This document shows positions 31,125-40,375 of a stretch of DNA of 55,295 nt, one piece after another (the first letter of the stretch is position 1; each line of letters starts with the position of its first letter). The stretch is from an uncultured Ectothiorhodospiraceae bacterium (GTDB lineage: Bacteria > Pseudomonadota > Gammaproteobacteria > S012-40). Location of the stretch: positions 1 to 55,295 of the forward strand of contig CALZJE010000028.1 of assembly GCA_945787715.1 (NCBI GenBank), written 5' to 3'. A program made the translations under genes and the position numbers. The notes under the pieces were generated by a model. It did not search any database. It saw nothing but the letters and a program-made list of their open reading frames with translations, and was not told the DNA's origin.

Positions 31125-31169
31125 TTTGATGCTGAATGATTTGATACTGAATGGTTTGATACTGTGCGA
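31125..31169 (+). repeat. Three 15-bp tandem repeats between divergent genes
   Basis: TTTGATGCTGAATGA, TTTGATACTGAATGG and TTTGATACTGTGCGA follow each other in the 292-bp gap between yeeN and the cation-efflux gene. They may be a regulator-binding array or a slippage product. Confidence 0.6.
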
Positions 31170-31341
31170 ATAATTTAAAGAAGACGGGTAATAAATCTCA
31201 GTATAATATATGATCGATTAATTGCAGGAAGTATAAATGGCAACGGCAATGAAGAACACACAGCCACTATAATATAAAAGGGTAAAACGGCTGATATCAC
31301 TGAATACAGAGCGAACCAGTGAACTAATTGAAGGAAGTTAT

Positions 31342-32229
31342 ATGAGTAAAATTGATAACCCTTTACGCGACAAATATGTACAGCGTGTTATATTACTTGA
31401 GGGTTTTGCAAATCTCGTCGTGTTAACCATCAAAGCGATTGTAGGATTTTCAACCGGTTCAATGGCAGTGTTGGCAGATGCCATTCATTCTCTGACTGAC
31501 ATATTCAATAATATAGTTGCGTGGATTGTTGTTCGTCAATCAGCAATGCCTGCTGATCGTGAGCATCCTTATGGGCATCGTAAGTTTGAGACTTTAGCGG
31601 TTTTTGGTTTGGCTTCCTTGCTGGTGGTTCTTGCCTTTGAGATTGCATCCGGTGCCGTAAGTCAGGAAGAAGCAGTGGTGGAAAGCGAACCCTGGGCACT
31701 AGGGTTAATGATTTTTGTCTTGGTAGCAAATATTACGATTTCATCTGTGCAGCGATATTGGGCACGTCGTTTGAATTCTGATCTCTTGTTGGCTGATGCG
31801 AGCCACACGTTTTCCGATGTGTTGATAACACTTATTGTTATAATTGGCTGGCAACTTTCAGCAATGGGGTATGTATGGCTGGATAGATTGTGTGCGCTAG
31901 GTGTTGCTGGGTTAGTCTTTTATTTGGCGTATTCTCTTTTTAAACGTGTTATTCCCGTACTGGTTGATCAATTTGCGGTCGACCCGGTACTGTTAAATAA
32001 AACTATACACAGCGTCCACGGAGTTTGTGATGTTGTTAGGGTTCGTTCTCGATGGATTGGATCTTCTTGTGCTGTCGATATGATTATTACCGTTGATTCT
32101 ACATTATCAACCGAGGCTTCGCATAAGATAGCCGATAATATTGAAAAACTAATTGAGGAACAATTTCAGGTAACGGATATATCTATCCATATTGAGCCAG
32201 AAAGTAGTAATCAATTAGCTGCGGATTAA
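31342..32229 (+). CDS. Cation diffusion facilitator (CDF) metal efflux protein
   Basis: The 295-residue protein has six hydrophobic helices. The transport-site ligands are ADAIHSLTD (Asp46, His49, Asp53) in helix 2 and ADASHTFSD (Asp152, His155, Asp159) in helix 5, i.e. HxxxD in both rather than the DxxxD seen in many Fe/Mn exporters. The conserved HPYGHRKFE loop follows helix 2. The C-terminal 85 residues form the cytoplasmic metal-sensing domain (VDPVLLNKTIHSV..., ISIHIEPE). It exchanges Zn, Co, Fe or similar divalent cations for protons at the inner membrane; the metal cannot be told. GAAGGAAGTTAT precedes the ATG. Confidence 0.92.
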   Translation: MSKIDNPLRDKYVQRVILLEGFANLVVLTIKAIVGFSTGSMAVLADAIHSLTDIFNNIVAWIVVRQSAMPADREHPYGHRKFETLAVFGLASLLVVLAFEIASGAVSQEEAVVESEPWALGLMIFVLVANITISSVQRYWARRLNSDLLLADASHTFSDVLITLIVIIGWQLSAMGYVWLDRLCALGVAGLVFYLAYSLFKRVIPVLVDQFAVDPVLLNKTIHSVHGVCDVVRVRSRWIGSSCAVDMIITVDSTLSTEASHKIADNIEKLIEEQFQVTDISIHIEPESSNQLAAD

Positions 32230-32408
32230 AATGTCTTGCGAGCATTCACTGCTTGAATAATTATTTGATCGAGTCAGACGCTATAAAATATAAATATCAG
32301 CGATTTAAGATCAAATTTAATGGTTTATTTATTAAACCTCACGATAAAATTACATATGCAATGACCTCACTTATCTCAGATAGATTGGTGAATAAAATAT
32401 TTTAATAT

Positions 32409-34088
32409 ATGAATATGAATTACCTCACTTATTTTACTTCTCCCATATTAGATAACACCCTCCCAGCTGTTTTTCCAACACCATTTACTAATATGCCACA
32501 CCCTATTGCTAAACTTGCTTGTGAACAGTTGCAGGAATTCTTAGTCTCCCAATCTGAATGGAAGCATGACTTCGACTCACGTGATGGTGGGAAAATGTTT
32601 GGCGTGCTTGTTGTGAAAGACAGTAACGATAATATTGGTTTTCTCTCTGCTTTTTCAGGCATGTTAGCGGGGCAATGGCAGTTGTCGGGATTTGTTCCGC
32701 CAATATTTAATGAGGTAGAGAGAGGTGGTTTTTTACCTGAAGGTGAATCTGAAGTTGCAGCGCTATCTGTAAACATTCAGGCTTTAAGTGAGAGTGATGA
32801 GTATAGTGAATTGGAACAAACTCTCCTTTCTCTCCAGAGACGACATCAAGATGAGTATCGAAAGTTAAAAGCCGATCATAAATCGAATAAAACACTACGG
32901 CAGCAAAAGAGAGTCGACATAGAAAAATTATTCGAAATTGATGAGTCTGTTGCTTCCATGGAGAAACAGCTGATTAAATTGTCTTTTGAAAGTCAACAGG
33001 ACAAAAATGAACGTAAAGTATTTAATAAATATTGGAACGAGCAAATAGCCGATGCCAGGAAGAAAGTGGGTAACTATGAAGCTAAGATTGAAAAAATAAA
33101 AAAAGAGCGTGCAGATAAATCTAGGAAGTTACATCGTAAGGTTTTTTCTACTTATAATTTAAGCAATAAGCTGGGGGAACAGGAAAAGATAAGCCAGTTT
33201 TTTGAAGATAACCGTCCACCCGGTGGAGCAGGGGACTGTGCAGCGCCAAAGCTATTACATTTTGCAAATCAACATAGTCTCACGCCTATAGCGTTAGCAG
33301 AATTTTGGTGGGGTGCACCGCCGTCAGAAGGTGTAAGGCATCATAAACATTTTTATCCAGCCTGTCGTGGAAAATGTCGGCCAATACTGCCATTCATGTT
33401 AAAAGGCTTATCCGTTCAAGCGCCACCTAAACATGGGTTTGCATTCAAAGACGATGACGCGCCTTATACGGTCTATGAAGATAAAAACCTGGTCGTCGTC
33501 AATAAACCAGAAGGATTGCTCTCCGTGCCAGGTAAAGAAGTCAAAGACTCTGTGCAAACACGAATGCAAAAGCGCTATCCTGAGGCTACCGGCCCGCTAT
33601 TGGTGCATCGATTAGACATGGCAACATCCGGCTTATTGTTAGTTGCAAAAAATCTCGAAACTCATAAAGCTTTGCAAAGTCAATTTATCAAACGTATCGT
33701 CGAGAAACGTTATGTGGCTATTCTTTCCTCAGGAATATCATTGGGTACGAGTGGTGATCAAGGCGTTATTGAACTTCCGTTAAGGGTTGATCTGGAAGAC
33801 AGACCGCGTCAGGTTGTCTGTTACGAACATGGCAAGAAAGCCAAAACTCATTGGGAAATTATTTCGCAAGAAGAGGGTAAAACAAGAGTTTACTTCTATC
33901 CTCATACAGGTCGAACTCATCAGCTTCGCGTACATGCATCACACATAGACGGTTTAAACGCACCTATTTTAGGTGATAAGTTGTATGGTGAAAATGCCGA
34001 ACGCTTATTTCTGCATGCTGAGTGCTTACGTTTTATCAATCCAGTAACCGGTGAGAAAATGGAAGTTGTTGTGCCTGCACCTTTTTGA
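32409..34088 (+). CDS. RluA-family pseudouridine synthase with long N-terminal extension
   Basis: The catalytic part is in residues about 345-559: YEDKNLVVVNKPEGLLSVPG, then VHRLDMATSGLLL with the catalytic Asp403, and HTGRTHQLRVHA near residue 500. It isomerises specific uridines in rRNA or tRNA. The first 340 residues are the extension of the large (about 560-residue) RluA subgroup: an N-terminal domain (FPTPFTNMPHPIAKLA..., FLSAFSGMLAGQW) and a charged coiled coil at about 135-255. PPGGAGDCAAPKLL precedes the synthase domain. The target base is unknown for this subgroup. It is followed by a strong terminator-like hairpin. Confidence 0.92.
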   Translation: MNMNYLTYFTSPILDNTLPAVFPTPFTNMPHPIAKLACEQLQEFLVSQSEWKHDFDSRDGGKMFGVLVVKDSNDNIGFLSAFSGMLAGQWQLSGFVPPIFNEVERGGFLPEGESEVAALSVNIQALSESDEYSELEQTLLSLQRRHQDEYRKLKADHKSNKTLRQQKRVDIEKLFEIDESVASMEKQLIKLSFESQQDKNERKVFNKYWNEQIADARKKVGNYEAKIEKIKKERADKSRKLHRKVFSTYNLSNKLGEQEKISQFFEDNRPPGGAGDCAAPKLLHFANQHSLTPIALAEFWWGAPPSEGVRHHKHFYPACRGKCRPILPFMLKGLSVQAPPKHGFAFKDDDAPYTVYEDKNLVVVNKPEGLLSVPGKEVKDSVQTRMQKRYPEATGPLLVHRLDMATSGLLLVAKNLETHKALQSQFIKRIVEKRYVAILSSGISLGTSGDQGVIELPLRVDLEDRPRQVVCYEHGKKAKTHWEIISQEEGKTRVYFYPHTGRTHQLRVHASHIDGLNAPILGDKLYGENAERLFLHAECLRFINPVTGEKMEVVVPAPF

Positions 34089-34150
34089 AGTCATTATTGA
34101 AAATATTTGAGAGAGATGGCTAATGACTTTATGCTGCTACATCCTTATCA

Positions 34151-34184
34151 AAAAAAACAGATTCATTGATAGATCTGTTTTTTT
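34151..34184. terminator. Bidirectional rho-independent terminator-like hairpin
   Basis: AAAAAAACAGAT pairs with ATCTGTTTTTTT around a 10-base loop, giving an A-tract on one side and a T-tract on the other. It lies 63 bp after the pseudouridine synthase stop codon and would end that transcript. Confidence 0.75.
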
Positions 34185-34719
34185 TATAAAAAGGGGGAGG
34201 TTGCGTCCTCTTTTTTTGTTTTTTAGATTGTGACATAAGTACAGTAAAGCAAGTCTGATATCACCATTCACCATATGGACGGCTCCCGCATCAGAAGTAA
34301 ACTTCGAAAAGCTAACAATATTGTTCACTTATACCCAATATAGACGTGTTTTATAACCCATCGCGTCTTTCCCCTGAAAGTCCGGCATATCTCCTACATT
34401 TTTAGTCATTATGTAATTTAAAGTCCATCTGGGAAGTGTCGCTAACCTATTGAATATGCGGAAGGTAATAGTATTAAACTGTCGTTTTATAGTGACAGTG
34501 GAGAGCCTGCATGAGGTGATCAAAGGAGCCTAGGAAAGGGCAAGAAAATACCGCTCTACCTTTTAGTACTAAACCTAGAAGATGGTAACTACATGAGGTT
34601 AGTAAAAAAATAAAACACCATATTGAGCAGTGGTGCCAATTTTACTGTGACCAAATCAACGTTTAATGTTTTTGCTTTGGTTTACAATTTGATTTCACTT
34701 ATTGGAGATTTTTAACAAC
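34185..34719. other. 535-bp region before the stator-like pair
   Basis: No gene was accepted. A 64-codon minus-strand reading (34329-34523) has some protein-like character but no recognised family and may be a relic. The last 100 bp are AT-rich and likely contain the promoter of the stator-like operon. Confidence 0.4.
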
Positions 34720-37434
34720 ATGCTTTCCGAAAAATCAGCAGAATCCAAATCGCAAACAGCAGAGGCATTAGTGCCTTTGATTGATTTGTTTGCCGTTTTG
34801 GCGTTGGTTTTCATGCTTTACTCCAGTCAGGAAATCATTGAGGTAAAACAGGAAACGGAAGAGCAGATTCAGGAGTTTGCTGCCCAGGTAGAAATTGAAA
34901 AAAAGGAGGAGGTGAAACGAAGAGCTTTAGCAAAAGAGTCTAATTTAACGCTGGAGACGATTAAGAAACGTCAAGAGGAACAGGCCAAGAAATTGATGAA
35001 AAAGTTTGCACAAATGTTGGCGATTGAACAAACCAAATTTACTGCTGAGTATGAAGATCTTGTCGTTGATATCGAAGATAAGAATGCCAAGCAGCGCGAA
35101 GCGCTAGAAGAAAAACGTAAACAACAGTTGGCGCAGGCAGAGAAGGAGTACGAAGAATCGCTTGTTGCTAAAAAACAAGAGTTGGAAGAACAAAAACACC
35201 GAGCATTGGCCGAAGCAAAACAACGATACACTGAAAATTTAGTGACGCAGCAAACACGATTGGAAGAGCAGAAGCGCCAAGAGTTGGAGTTGGCACGTGA
35301 GGCACTTAAAAAGGCACTTGCTTCTCAGGAATCGGAATTGACAGAAAGTAAGCGGCGAGCGCTAACAAAAGCAGAGCGAGAATATGCCAAGGCAATCACT
35401 GATCAGAAGACAGCTTTGGAACACAAAAAACTTCAAGAATTAGCAAAAGCACAGCAAGAATTTGACGATGCACTGAAGTCAAAAACAAAATCCATTGCGA
35501 ATACAAAACAAAGGGCTTTGGAAAAGGCAAATGTTGAATATACCAAAGCACTGTTAGCACAAAAAACAGCTTTAGAAGGACAAAGGCAGCAAGAGCTAAA
35601 GCAGGCTGAACAGGAGTATCAAAACGCGCTCTCTTCACAAGAGTTTGAACTTGCGAAGGCGAAACGGAAGGCGTTAATCAAGGCACAGAAAGAACACGCT
35701 GAGTCTTTAACGGCACAAAGAACATCATATGAGACACAAAAACGCAGAGAACTGGCGAAAGCTGAAGCTGAATTCAAGGTGGCAATAAAGAGTAACGAGT
35801 CACGTTTAATAAGCGCGAAACAACAAGCATTGGATAAAGCTCAACAACAATATACTAACGCTTTGGCGGTGCATAAAACGGCGTTGGAATCCGAGAAGCA
35901 GCAGGCGCTGAAGCAAGCATATAGTGAATATCAAGATGCGGTTAAATCAAAAGAATCAAAACTCACTGCGGAGAAGAAATTAGCCTTATCAAAAGCACAA
36001 CAGGAGCATGCGAGTGCTCTAATAGATCAAAAGACGGCTTTAGAAGCGCAGAAACGGTCGGAACTTGAGCGAGTTGAGAAAGAATATCAGAATGCGATTA
36101 CGTCTAAAGAAACATCGTTGACCGCAGAAAAACGACAAGCTGTGTCTAAAGCAAAGGATGATTATTCAAAGGCACTAATTGCACAAAAGTCCGCATTAGA
36201 AGCACAGAAACAGCAAGCATTAGCTCAGGCCCAGCAAGAGTACAGCGAAGCATTAAATTCAAAGCAGTCTCAATTAATGGCGGCCAAACAGGAGTCATTA
36301 GCCAAAGCTAAGCAAGAACATAGTGATGCATTGGCCGCACAAAAATCTGCCATGGAATCGCAGAAACGTGAAGAATTGTCCCGTGCACAACAGGCATATG
36401 ATAAAGCACTAGCGTCGAAAAAATCGGAACTCACTGCGGCAACAAAAGATGCATTGGCGAATGCGCAAAATACTTATAATAAAGCGCTCTCAGCACAAAA
36501 AGTAGCTTTGGAAGGTCAGAAGAAGCAATCCCTTGAACAAGCCAAGCATGAATACGAACAGGCGCTAGCATCTCGCGAATCAAAACTCTCTGCATCAAAG
36601 AAAGCAGCGTTGGATAAGGCTCAGCACGAATATGCAAAAGCGCTTGAAGAACGAGTAGCCAGTGTGGAAGCCAATAAGCAAAAAGAGCTTAGTAAAGCGC
36701 AGAAATCCTTTACCGAAGTATTGGCCGCCAATACAGAACGGTTGGCTGGAGAGAAAGATAGAGCGTTGTCAAATGCTGAGAATGACTTTGCCAGAAAATT
36801 GGGTGAAGAAAAAGCGAACGTCGGCAAATTAAAGGGTGAGCTAGATCAATATCTGAAAGCGGTGGAGGCAAAGGAAAAAATTGTCACTCAGCTTAAAGAC
36901 AACTTCAAAAACTTTAATTCTTCATCGGTTGAAGTTGATAGTAAAACTGGGAAAGTCAAATTGCACTTTCAGCAATCCTACTTTAAACGTGGCCGCGGCG
37001 AGTTAACAGATGAAATGAAGGCAATTCTAAGAACTATGATTCCCAAGTACGCAGAAAGTATATATGGCAATAAAGAGGCTGCAAAACAAGTGGGTTCGCT
37101 AAAGATTACTGGTTTAACATCTCCTGTTTACAAAGGACGATATATTGATATAAACGACGATTCAAAAGAAACAGAAAAGGCTCGTAAATTCAACATTAAA
37201 TTAAGTAATGAGCGTGCCTTAGCAATGTACAACTTTGTTTTCAATGATCCAGCGATGAAGGACTTTCCTTTTCGAGACAAATTAAAGAAAGACATGGGTA
37301 TATCTGCCCAGGGTTTTTTGAATTCACAACCAGTGCCCAAAGAACTAGTGGGTCAGAAGGCACGCTGTGTTAAATATGATTGTAGTCAGGAGCAAGCGGC
37401 TGTACTGCAATTTCAAATGAATATGGGTCAATAA
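34720..37434 (+). CDS. MotB/ExbD-like protein with ~600-residue helical repeat rod and OmpA-like C-terminus
   Basis: The N-terminus has one membrane helix (residues 18-36) starting LVPLIDLFAVLALVF; Asp22 is where MotB and ExbD carry their proton-binding Asp. From about residue 120 to 720 the protein is a Lys/Glu/Ala/Gln-rich helix of about 23 repeats of 26 residues, alternating two types: ALExQKxxELxxAxxEYxxAL and KxSxLxxxKxxALxKAxxEY. Residues 730-904 form a mixed domain with ELTDEMKAILRTM and LSNERALAMYNFVF, similar to OmpA/MotB peptidoglycan-binding domains, with two Cys near the end. By analogy the membrane helix is N-in, so the rod would be periplasmic. ATG 34720 is chosen because a TTG 18 bp upstream overlaps the GGAG ribosome-binding motif. 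The MotA/TolQ-like partner follows after 48 bp. Confidence 0.8.
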   Translation: MLSEKSAESKSQTAEALVPLIDLFAVLALVFMLYSSQEIIEVKQETEEQIQEFAAQVEIEKKEEVKRRALAKESNLTLETIKKRQEEQAKKLMKKFAQMLAIEQTKFTAEYEDLVVDIEDKNAKQREALEEKRKQQLAQAEKEYEESLVAKKQELEEQKHRALAEAKQRYTENLVTQQTRLEEQKRQELELAREALKKALASQESELTESKRRALTKAEREYAKAITDQKTALEHKKLQELAKAQQEFDDALKSKTKSIANTKQRALEKANVEYTKALLAQKTALEGQRQQELKQAEQEYQNALSSQEFELAKAKRKALIKAQKEHAESLTAQRTSYETQKRRELAKAEAEFKVAIKSNESRLISAKQQALDKAQQQYTNALAVHKTALESEKQQALKQAYSEYQDAVKSKESKLTAEKKLALSKAQQEHASALIDQKTALEAQKRSELERVEKEYQNAITSKETSLTAEKRQAVSKAKDDYSKALIAQKSALEAQKQQALAQAQQEYSEALNSKQSQLMAAKQESLAKAKQEHSDALAAQKSAMESQKREELSRAQQAYDKALASKKSELTAATKDALANAQNTYNKALSAQKVALEGQKKQSLEQAKHEYEQALASRESKLSASKKAALDKAQHEYAKALEERVASVEANKQKELSKAQKSFTEVLAANTERLAGEKDRALSNAENDFARKLGEEKANVGKLKGELDQYLKAVEAKEKIVTQLKDNFKNFNSSSVEVDSKTGKVKLHFQQSYFKRGRGELTDEMKAILRTMIPKYAESIYGNKEAAKQVGSLKITGLTSPVYKGRYIDINDDSKETEKARKFNIKLSNERALAMYNFVFNDPAMKDFPFRDKLKKDMGISAQGFLNSQPVPKELVGQKARCVKYDCSQEQAAVLQFQMNMGQ

Positions 37435-37482
37435 ATTTTCATGTTATTTAATCACGTTTAGAGATAAACGATTGAGGTTGCT

Positions 37483-38517
37483 ATGTTTAAGTTTCTTTTT
37501 TTAGTTAGTATTTCACTTGCAGTAGGCGCTGCATATTATAGTGAAATTGAGATAAGCAATGCGCAAATTGGGACTATATTTGTCGTTGGCATTCTGAGCG
37601 TCTTTTTGATATTCATATTATTTAAGTTTGGATTGCATTACAAAATACAAGCCCTAAATAAATTTTGTTTAGCTTTCTACTATTCTGTTTTTGAATATAA
37701 GAAAAAATCACAAAAAAGCCTGAGAAGTGTCAATTATGCCAATAGTGTAAGAGAGCAAGCGGAAGTAGCAATTTCCGCAAATTTTGACCCGAAAGTGGCT
37801 AAAGTGGCTAAAGTGGCTATGAAAGTGCCCGTATCAATGTACACAAAGGATAGTGCCTACATGCCTGTATTGCGAGCGCGTATTCAGGAAGCTGAACGAT
37901 TAAAAATCGAGGCACGAGAACTTGAAGGTCAAGCATCCAAAATTATTGAAGAGACCGAAGAAATATTGGTTGATAAAAAAATAAAAGAAAAATCAAAGAA
38001 AGGATCTTTACTGGATTCCATGTTTGGTATCCAGGAGGGGGTACAGAATATGATTGATTTGACTGTGAGTGAAATTACAGACCAGGATTATAGCGCAGCG
38101 CCGGATTATGAAATAATTACAAATATCGCCCTAGATAATAATCCGTATTTTTCGACTGTCTTAAAGTCTTTTAATATGGAAAATGTGTCGGCTATTATAA
38201 ACAGAGCACCATTTATGATAATTTTGATGGGGATTATAGGTACATTTGCTGGTTTCTTTCTTGCGCTTAGTGAAGGCGGCGATATAAAAGCAGGGGCGGC
38301 AGTAGCAATTGTCAGCTCTTTGGTTGCACTTCCAGTTTCGCTAGCGGTTGACTATATTAACACCCTGTATCCCGATGGAGAGCGTTATCAACATGCATTT
38401 AACCGTTATAAATTAAGTTTGGAGATTCTCTTTAATCATGAGAAAGACCGCTATCCAAATAGAATGGGGCGGCGTAAAGATGATATATCAGAATTTGATG
38501 ATGACATTGAAGATTGA
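37483..38517 (+). CDS. MotA/TolQ/ExbB-like proton-channel protein, 344 aa
   Basis: Four hydrophobic helices are seen: about 1-20, 28-50, 241-262 (APFMIILMGIIGTFAGFFLA) and 271-293 (AAVAIVSSLVALPVSLAVDY). The last two, with GIIGTFAGFF and a small-residue helix containing Ser and Pro, fit the MotA/TolQ/ExbB superfamily channel core. The 190-residue cytoplasmic part between helices 2 and 3 contains a charged helix (RIQEAERLKIEARELEGQA). The C-terminus is acidic. GAGG precedes the ATG. It follows the MotB-like gene and should form with it a 5:2 stator-like, ion-driven complex; TolQ or ExbB partners TolR/TonB are absent here. A 9-bp repeat AAAGTGGCT occurs near 37794. Confidence 0.8.
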   Translation: MFKFLFLVSISLAVGAAYYSEIEISNAQIGTIFVVGILSVFLIFILFKFGLHYKIQALNKFCLAFYYSVFEYKKKSQKSLRSVNYANSVREQAEVAISANFDPKVAKVAKVAMKVPVSMYTKDSAYMPVLRARIQEAERLKIEARELEGQASKIIEETEEILVDKKIKEKSKKGSLLDSMFGIQEGVQNMIDLTVSEITDQDYSAAPDYEIITNIALDNNPYFSTVLKSFNMENVSAIINRAPFMIILMGIIGTFAGFFLALSEGGDIKAGAAVAIVSSLVALPVSLAVDYINTLYPDGERYQHAFNRYKLSLEILFNHEKDRYPNRMGRRKDDISEFDDDIED

Positions 38518-38853
38518 GCTAAAAATTATGTGTGGAAAGGAAAAGAACAAACTTCACCATGGCAGATACTAAAAAATGGAATTTACTTTGCTTCTGGTTA
38601 ATTACTATTCGACACCATATTCAAGATAATACAGCAATCTGAATTTCAATGGTATAAACGTTAGTATGCCGATTCAAAGGTACAAAATATGTAAGTTATG
38701 CTATAGTTTTCGCTAACACGGGCGCTCAACAATGTCAGAAAACAATGACAGAATCGGCCTCAAAATATTTGACAACCTCCTAAATCAAACTCAGTAATCA
38801 AACTCAGAGAGGTAAATGGATACTTATCTCGAAAGTGGAAATAAAATTAATTT
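38518..38853. other. 336-bp intergenic region
   Basis: No terminator or gene was recognised. A 27-codon reading from ATG 38559 lacks a convincing ribosome-binding site and any resemblance. A 13-bp direct repeat (AATCAAACTCAGT type) occurs near 38783-38805. Confidence 0.4.
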
Positions 38854-39144
38854 ATGACAATTGAAGTTACTACCCTGCCCAAAACCGACGTGACGTGTGC
38901 AAACTGCGAGGCCTGCTGTTGCCGATTGAAAGTCATGCTCATTACTGATACTGGAGTGCCTGATCATTTTATAGAGACTGATAAGTTCGGCGGGAAGAGC
39001 ATGGCACAGCTAGATGATGGCTGGTGTGCGGCTTTAGATCGAAATACCCTGACTTGCATGATTTACGAGAAACGGCCACTAATCTGCCGAGAGTTTGAGA
39101 TGGGGGAATACGAGTGTATTGTTGAACGAGACGCCAACATGTAA
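38854..39144 (+). CDS. YkgJ-family cysteine-cluster protein
   Basis: The 96-residue protein has Cys at 15, 18, 21-23, 58, 68, 78 and 88, in the YkgJ/CxxCxxCC pattern, with the family motif YEKRPLICREFE. Such proteins are thought to bind zinc or an iron-sulphur cluster; their biochemical role is not established. It is cytoplasmic and short, as expected. The ribosome-binding site is weak, and the gene stands alone 336 bp after the stator-like pair. Confidence 0.88.
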   Translation: MTIEVTTLPKTDVTCANCEACCCRLKVMLITDTGVPDHFIETDKFGGKSMAQLDDGWCAALDRNTLTCMIYEKRPLICREFEMGEYECIVERDANM

Positions 39145-39380
39145 GCCTTCATTGAGCAGAGTACATTAGTTACTTATATAAGCCTCTGCCATAATGAGAG
39201 TGAGCAAGTTTAATGTACATTACAAGGTGTGCGGCTGTTGATCTTCTCTCTAACTTTCCGGCAAACAAAGTTGTGATGTAGTTATTGCGTCCGTTGTACA
39301 TTCACGCCTCTAAACAGAAGCCACAACACAACTAGTAGAAATAATCCAATATATGAAATATACCGAAGAGGGTAGAGTCT
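39145..39380. other. Intergenic tail with possible continuation of truncated gene
   Basis: On the minus strand, in a different frame from the small gene at 39381, YISYIGLFLLVVLWLLF can be read near 39310-39360. It resembles the second membrane helix expected of that family, so this stretch is probably a frameshifted remnant of it. Nothing else is recognised. Confidence 0.4.
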
Positions 39381-39509
39381 TCATAAGACTTCAATACACG
39401 AATCTTTCGGAAATTGTTTTGATAAAAAAACGATAACGAAAATTGCGAACCCAGTTCCAGCACCAAAAATAAGACCGGTAAAGTGCGTTAACAGCTGCAA
39501 ATCTCTCAT
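39381..39509 (-). pseudogene. Truncated small membrane protein (first helix only)
   Basis: From ATG 39509, with CAAGG eight bases upstream, 42 codons encode MRDLQLLTHFTGLIFGAGTG followed by FAIFVIVFLSKQF and then a stop. This is like the first helix of a family of about 150-residue uncharacterised membrane proteins (LLxHFxGLxxGxGTGFA). The remaining helices appear downstream only in another frame, so a frameshift or deletion has broken the gene. It might still be expressed as a one-helix peptide. Confidence 0.5.
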
Positions 39510-39825
39510 GTAAAATACCTTGATATATTGATTAAATGAACGTTAATTGAAAACTAACCAATCAGCATTCAGAGAATAGTGTACTTGATTAATGACAGGA
39601 AAATAATGGCTATTTACATCAAGTACTGTCATATCCCACTTGTAGTGTTTTTGGCACTAAAATCTCACTCGATTTTACATGAGCAAAAAAAATCGTTCTA
39701 AATAGATCACAAATTGTTAAAATACAGTTTTAAACACGTGGTGTGATGAGCGTTCTATCAACACAGTTGTGCAATATAATCAATGTTAATAAACTACAAT
39801 TACAACGTACAGGAAAGGATATATC

Positions 39826-40230
39826 GTGTTAAGTGAGGTATTTGTAAACAAAATCTCTGAAATTGGGAATGATAAACAATCCCTGGTTACATTGATGAGT
39901 GAAATTGATGAAAATAAACGTCAGGTTAGTGCTAGGTTAACTGCAGTCTCCAGTGGCAGAAAAGAAGTCACCGAGATGACTACCCAGGAACGAAGATCTC
40001 AAATAAAGATGATGCAGGATAAGATGATTTACCTTGCTGAGGAACGAGAATATATACGATCCAAAATTGCAGAAATTAATAGCGATTTAAGGGCTTTGAA
40101 TAGAGCTGTTAATGGGCGGAATGGAAAATTTTGTCACGCTTTTGTTGCTGCCGCTGAAAGGCTGCTTGATGAGGAAGTTTTCCTGGAGTTGGAAAGTCGG
40201 GCTGCTTCAATTCTTTCGATTAAAGTGTGA
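39826..40230 (+). CDS. Small helical protein, unknown, GTG start
   Basis: The GTG at 39826 is preceded by AGGAAAGGAT, a strong ribosome-binding site, so this start is preferred. The 134-residue product is charged and mostly helical: residues 15-90 look like a coiled-coil hairpin (TTQERRSQIKMMQDKMIYLA, EEREYIRSKIAEI), followed by a helix CHAFVAAAERLLDEEVFLEL. No signal or membrane segment is present, so it is cytoplasmic. I do not recognise a family. It stands alone between relics. Confidence 0.65.
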   Translation: MLSEVFVNKISEIGNDKQSLVTLMSEIDENKRQVSARLTAVSSGRKEVTEMTTQERRSQIKMMQDKMIYLAEEREYIRSKIAEINSDLRALNRAVNGRNGKFCHAFVAAAERLLDEEVFLELESRAASILSIKV

Positions 40231-40375
40231 TGGTTAAATTTTGTTGCATCTTAATTAGGTGAAATCAATTTTATATCGTCAATGTATTTAGCACCCTGCC
40301 GCCGATTAAAGGGGAAAGCTTCGCTAATCTCTCCTAATGGATGGGAGTTTGCACAAATACCCTCAGTATTTTTAA

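Noticed and set aside
34329-34523. 64-codon minus-strand reading with some protein-like character
   Set aside because: No family could be named and no flanking continuation was found; left as a possible relic.
34720-38517. Idea that this pair is a Zorya defence system
   Set aside because: No ZorC/ZorD-like helicase or nuclease gene follows, the long tail is on the MotB-like rather than the MotA-like subunit, and the gene order is reversed.
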